Shown piece by piece: positions 62,342 to 64,000 of a stretch of 64,000 bases of DNA (positions are counted from its first letter, which is position 1; the number at the start of each line of letters is the position of its first letter). This DNA comes from Nonlabens spongiae. GTDB taxonomy: Bacteria; Bacteroidota; Bacteroidia; Flavobacteriales; Flavobacteriaceae. The position numbers and the translations under genes are program-made. The stretch is from contig NZ_CP019344.1 in NCBI RefSeq assembly GCF_002117125.1, positions 3,162,501-3,226,500 of the forward strand, read 5' to 3'. Under the pieces are notes generated by a model, which had not been told where the DNA came from, did not search any database, and was given only the letters and a program-made list of their open reading frames with translations.

Positions 62342-62368
62342 TTGTTTTTAAGTTTATTTTTAGATTTG
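62342..62368 (+). promoter_or_regulatory. Promoter of cdaA
   Basis: TTG (62342-62344), 16 bp, TAGATTTG (62361-62368), 10 bp before the ATG; spacing slightly short. Confidence 0.5.
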
Positions 62369-62378
62369 AATTTACCCT

Positions 62379-63155
62379 ATGGAGCTTCCCTCGTTTAGAA
62401 TTTATGATCTGATTGATATTGTACTGTTTGCGGTGCTGATCTACTATTTATATCGATTGGTAAAGGGAACTGCGGCAATCAATATCTTTATAGGGATCGT
62501 GATCATCTATTTGTTTTATGAGGTGACACTTTTCCTTGAAATGGAAATGCTTTCTAAAGCTTTGGGAACTTTTACGGGAGCTGGAGTATTTGCCCTAATC
62601 GTAGTTTTTCAACAAGAGATACGCCGATTTCTCCTCATGCTGGGATCCACTAATTTTACGTCTCGCAGAAAGCTGCTTAACCAACTCAAGTTTTTTAAAA
62701 ACGAAAGTGAAACGGACGACAAAGTAGTAGACGAAATAGTCAAAGCCTGCAAAAAAATGAGCGCCACTAAAACGGGTGCTCTTATAGGAATCAAACGTGA
62801 TAATTCGCTGGATTTTGTAAAAAGTACGGGAGATGCGATGGATATTAAAGTCAATGCTCCCATCATTCAGAGTATTTTTTATAAAAACAGTACACTGCAC
62901 GACGGTGCTCTGATCATAGAAGGAGATAGGATTACTGCCACAAGAGTGATTTTACCGGTCTCAGAAAATCGTGAAATTCCCCAGCGTTTTGGGTTGCGCC
63001 ACAGGGCAGCTGTAGGTCTTACAGAACGCAGCGGCGCCATTGCCGTGATCGTGAGTGAGGAAACCGGACAGATATCTCTGGTTCACGACGGTGCTTTTGA
63101 AGGCTACACAGACACTGAACAACTTGCTACCAAAATCAAAAAACTGCTGGAATAA
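62379..63155 (+). CDS. cdaA: Diadenylate cyclase CdaA
   Basis: A 258-aa membrane-bound diadenylate cyclase. Three N-terminal helices (about residues 10-80), then the DAC domain with DGA at 175-177 and RHR at 207-209. It makes c-di-AMP from two ATP. The TAA stop overlaps the ATG of the next gene by one base. Pairing with folP upstream is conserved in Bacteroidetes, as far as I recall. Confidence 0.95.
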   Translation: MELPSFRIYDLIDIVLFAVLIYYLYRLVKGTAAINIFIGIVIIYLFYEVTLFLEMEMLSKALGTFTGAGVFALIVVFQQEIRRFLLMLGSTNFTSRRKLLNQLKFFKNESETDDKVVDEIVKACKKMSATKTGALIGIKRDNSLDFVKSTGDAMDIKVNAPIIQSIFYKNSTLHDGALIIEGDRITATRVILPVSENREIPQRFGLRHRAAVGLTERSGAIAVIVSEETGQISLVHDGAFEGYTDTEQLATKIKKLLE

Positions 63156-64000
63156 TGGAAAGGGAATGCAAGAATTGTGGTCAAGTCCTGTATGCTCAGC
63201 ATGATTTTTGTTTTCGTTGTGGTGCAAAATGGATTGAGAAGCGCATCACTATGAAGAATGTCGCACACGACTTCAGCGATATGTATCTGGGACTCGACAC
63301 TAAGTTTGTCCATACCTTTTTTGACCTTTTCCGTAAACCCGAAATGGTAATTAATGGATATATCCATGGTCGCCGTACCTATTATATGGACGCCATCCGA
63401 TATACTTTGCTGGCAATTTTTGTTTCAGGTATCAATGTTTTTGTGATGAAAAATTCGGGTGCGCTGGATAGTTTGATGAATGATCTTTATTCTGGTGAGA
63501 TTTATAGAGAGATTTATTCAGAAAAGCAATTGGAATTTCAAAAAAGTTTCCAAAGCAAATTTATGGACTATCAGGGATTCTTTATTCTGTTGACAATTCC
63601 GTTATTGGCTCTTGCTGCACGGATCACTTTTTGGGGAAAGAAATACTATAATTATACGGAGCAGGTGGTGTTCTATTTGTACACCTATGCCCACATGACC
63701 ATTGCAACAACACCCATTACCATTTTTTTACTGTATGTCAACGTGGAATTATTTCTTTGGTGGAGCACATTGGTATTCCCTGCGCAACTCTTATTTAACG
63801 CCCTTTGCTATAAGCGATGTTTTAATCTAAGTTTAGGCGCGACAGTCCTGAAAACACTTGTGGGTCTAATGGTTTTTACAATTCTACTAGTTTTAATTGC
63901 TCTAATAACTTTACTTGTGATTGCGCTGGTAACGATTATAGCGATAAAGTATTTTAACGTAGATCCAGAGGTGGTCAAACAAAGTTTTGGTGCAGGCTAA
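63155..64000 (+). CDS. DUF3667 membrane protein with N-terminal zinc ribbon
   Basis: A 281-aa protein ending exactly at the window edge with TAA (63998-64000). CxxCG...CxxCG zinc ribbon at the start (CKNCGQVLYAQHDFCFRCG), then DUF3667 (FHT-like HTFFDLFRKPEMVINGYIHGRRTYYMDA) and four to five helices. Coupled to cdaA by a TAATG overlap, which makes a c-di-AMP-related role possible but unproven. Confidence 0.88.
   Translation: MERECKNCGQVLYAQHDFCFRCGAKWIEKRITMKNVAHDFSDMYLGLDTKFVHTFFDLFRKPEMVINGYIHGRRTYYMDAIRYTLLAIFVSGINVFVMKNSGALDSLMNDLYSGEIYREIYSEKQLEFQKSFQSKFMDYQGFFILLTIPLLALAARITFWGKKYYNYTEQVVFYLYTYAHMTIATTPITIFLLYVNVELFLWWSTLVFPAQLLFNALCYKRCFNLSLGATVLKTLVGLMVFTILLVLIALITLLVIALVTIIAIKYFNVDPEVVKQSFGAG

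Overview
The window is 64 kb of chromosome from a Bacteroidetes bacterium, almost certainly a marine Flavobacteriaceae member. Evidence: promoters of the TTG-N17-23-TAnnTTTG type, absence of strong Shine-Dalgarno sites, flavobacterial families (DUF2795, DUF1599, DUF2141, DUF6438, LIC_10190-like, FadL/OMPP1, ABC permease-M1 fusion), the archaeal/eukaryotic-type ProS, and an AT-rich background. A 16-bp palindrome, CGCTTTCGCGAAAGCG, occurs again and again both between and inside genes (13 copies with an intact core, 3 degenerate or split). I associate it loosely with the Nonlabens/Dokdonia area of the family, but the genus is a guess.

Layout. (1) 1-7955: a DNA-damage mutagenesis cassette. An S24 (LexA/UmuD-like) autoproteolytic repressor is divergent from a leftward operon: SRAP peptidase, a 97-aa unknown, a catalytically complete Y-family polymerase, a DnaE2-like polymerase with a degenerate PHP domain, a radical SAM/HhH protein and its DUF4130 partner (cut by the window edge). 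Three copies of GGAAATAATCCA lie in the shared control region. (2) 7986-16793: an accessory surface locus. A ~1933-aa adhesin-like protein contains 1341-bp tandem repeats that appear identical (two full units and one partial), strikingly GC-rich. Two smaller secreted proteins downstream share its C-terminal module. Small acidic SCRE lipoproteins flank the set. (3) 16916-24686: DUF2461, KDO transferase WaaA, a PLP sugar aminotransferase, an SH3-like secreted protein, an amidohydrolase and DUF3095. (4) 24951-31952: rpsT, tRNA-Glu and proS, a Gly/Trp- and Ser/Arg-rich lipoprotein paired with a FadL-like porin, a DEAD-type helicase (DEVD) and a PAP2 phosphatase. (5) 31986-41476: MeaB, lipoproteins, SecA, a cobalamin adenosyltransferase, and a MarR/YceI pair with a shared candidate operator. 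(6) 41596-51345: envelope proteins, a peptide-binding lipoprotein, Gfo/Idh/MocA and TIGR01777 oxidoreductases, an AraC regulator, a CDP-alcohol phosphatidyltransferase, a nonsense-interrupted beta-barrel gene, and an HTH regulator. (7) 51388-64000: an ABC ATPase with a permease-M1 peptidase fusion, a LIC_10190-like membrane protein, argS, a toxin/antitoxin locus with a frameshifted toxin, DUF1599, folP, the diadenylate cyclase cdaA and a DUF3667 protein.

The three signals most worth following are the repeat-built adhesin island, the mutagenesis cassette with its triple operator, and the genome-dispersed palindrome that has entered at least nine coding sequences in frames that keep them open.
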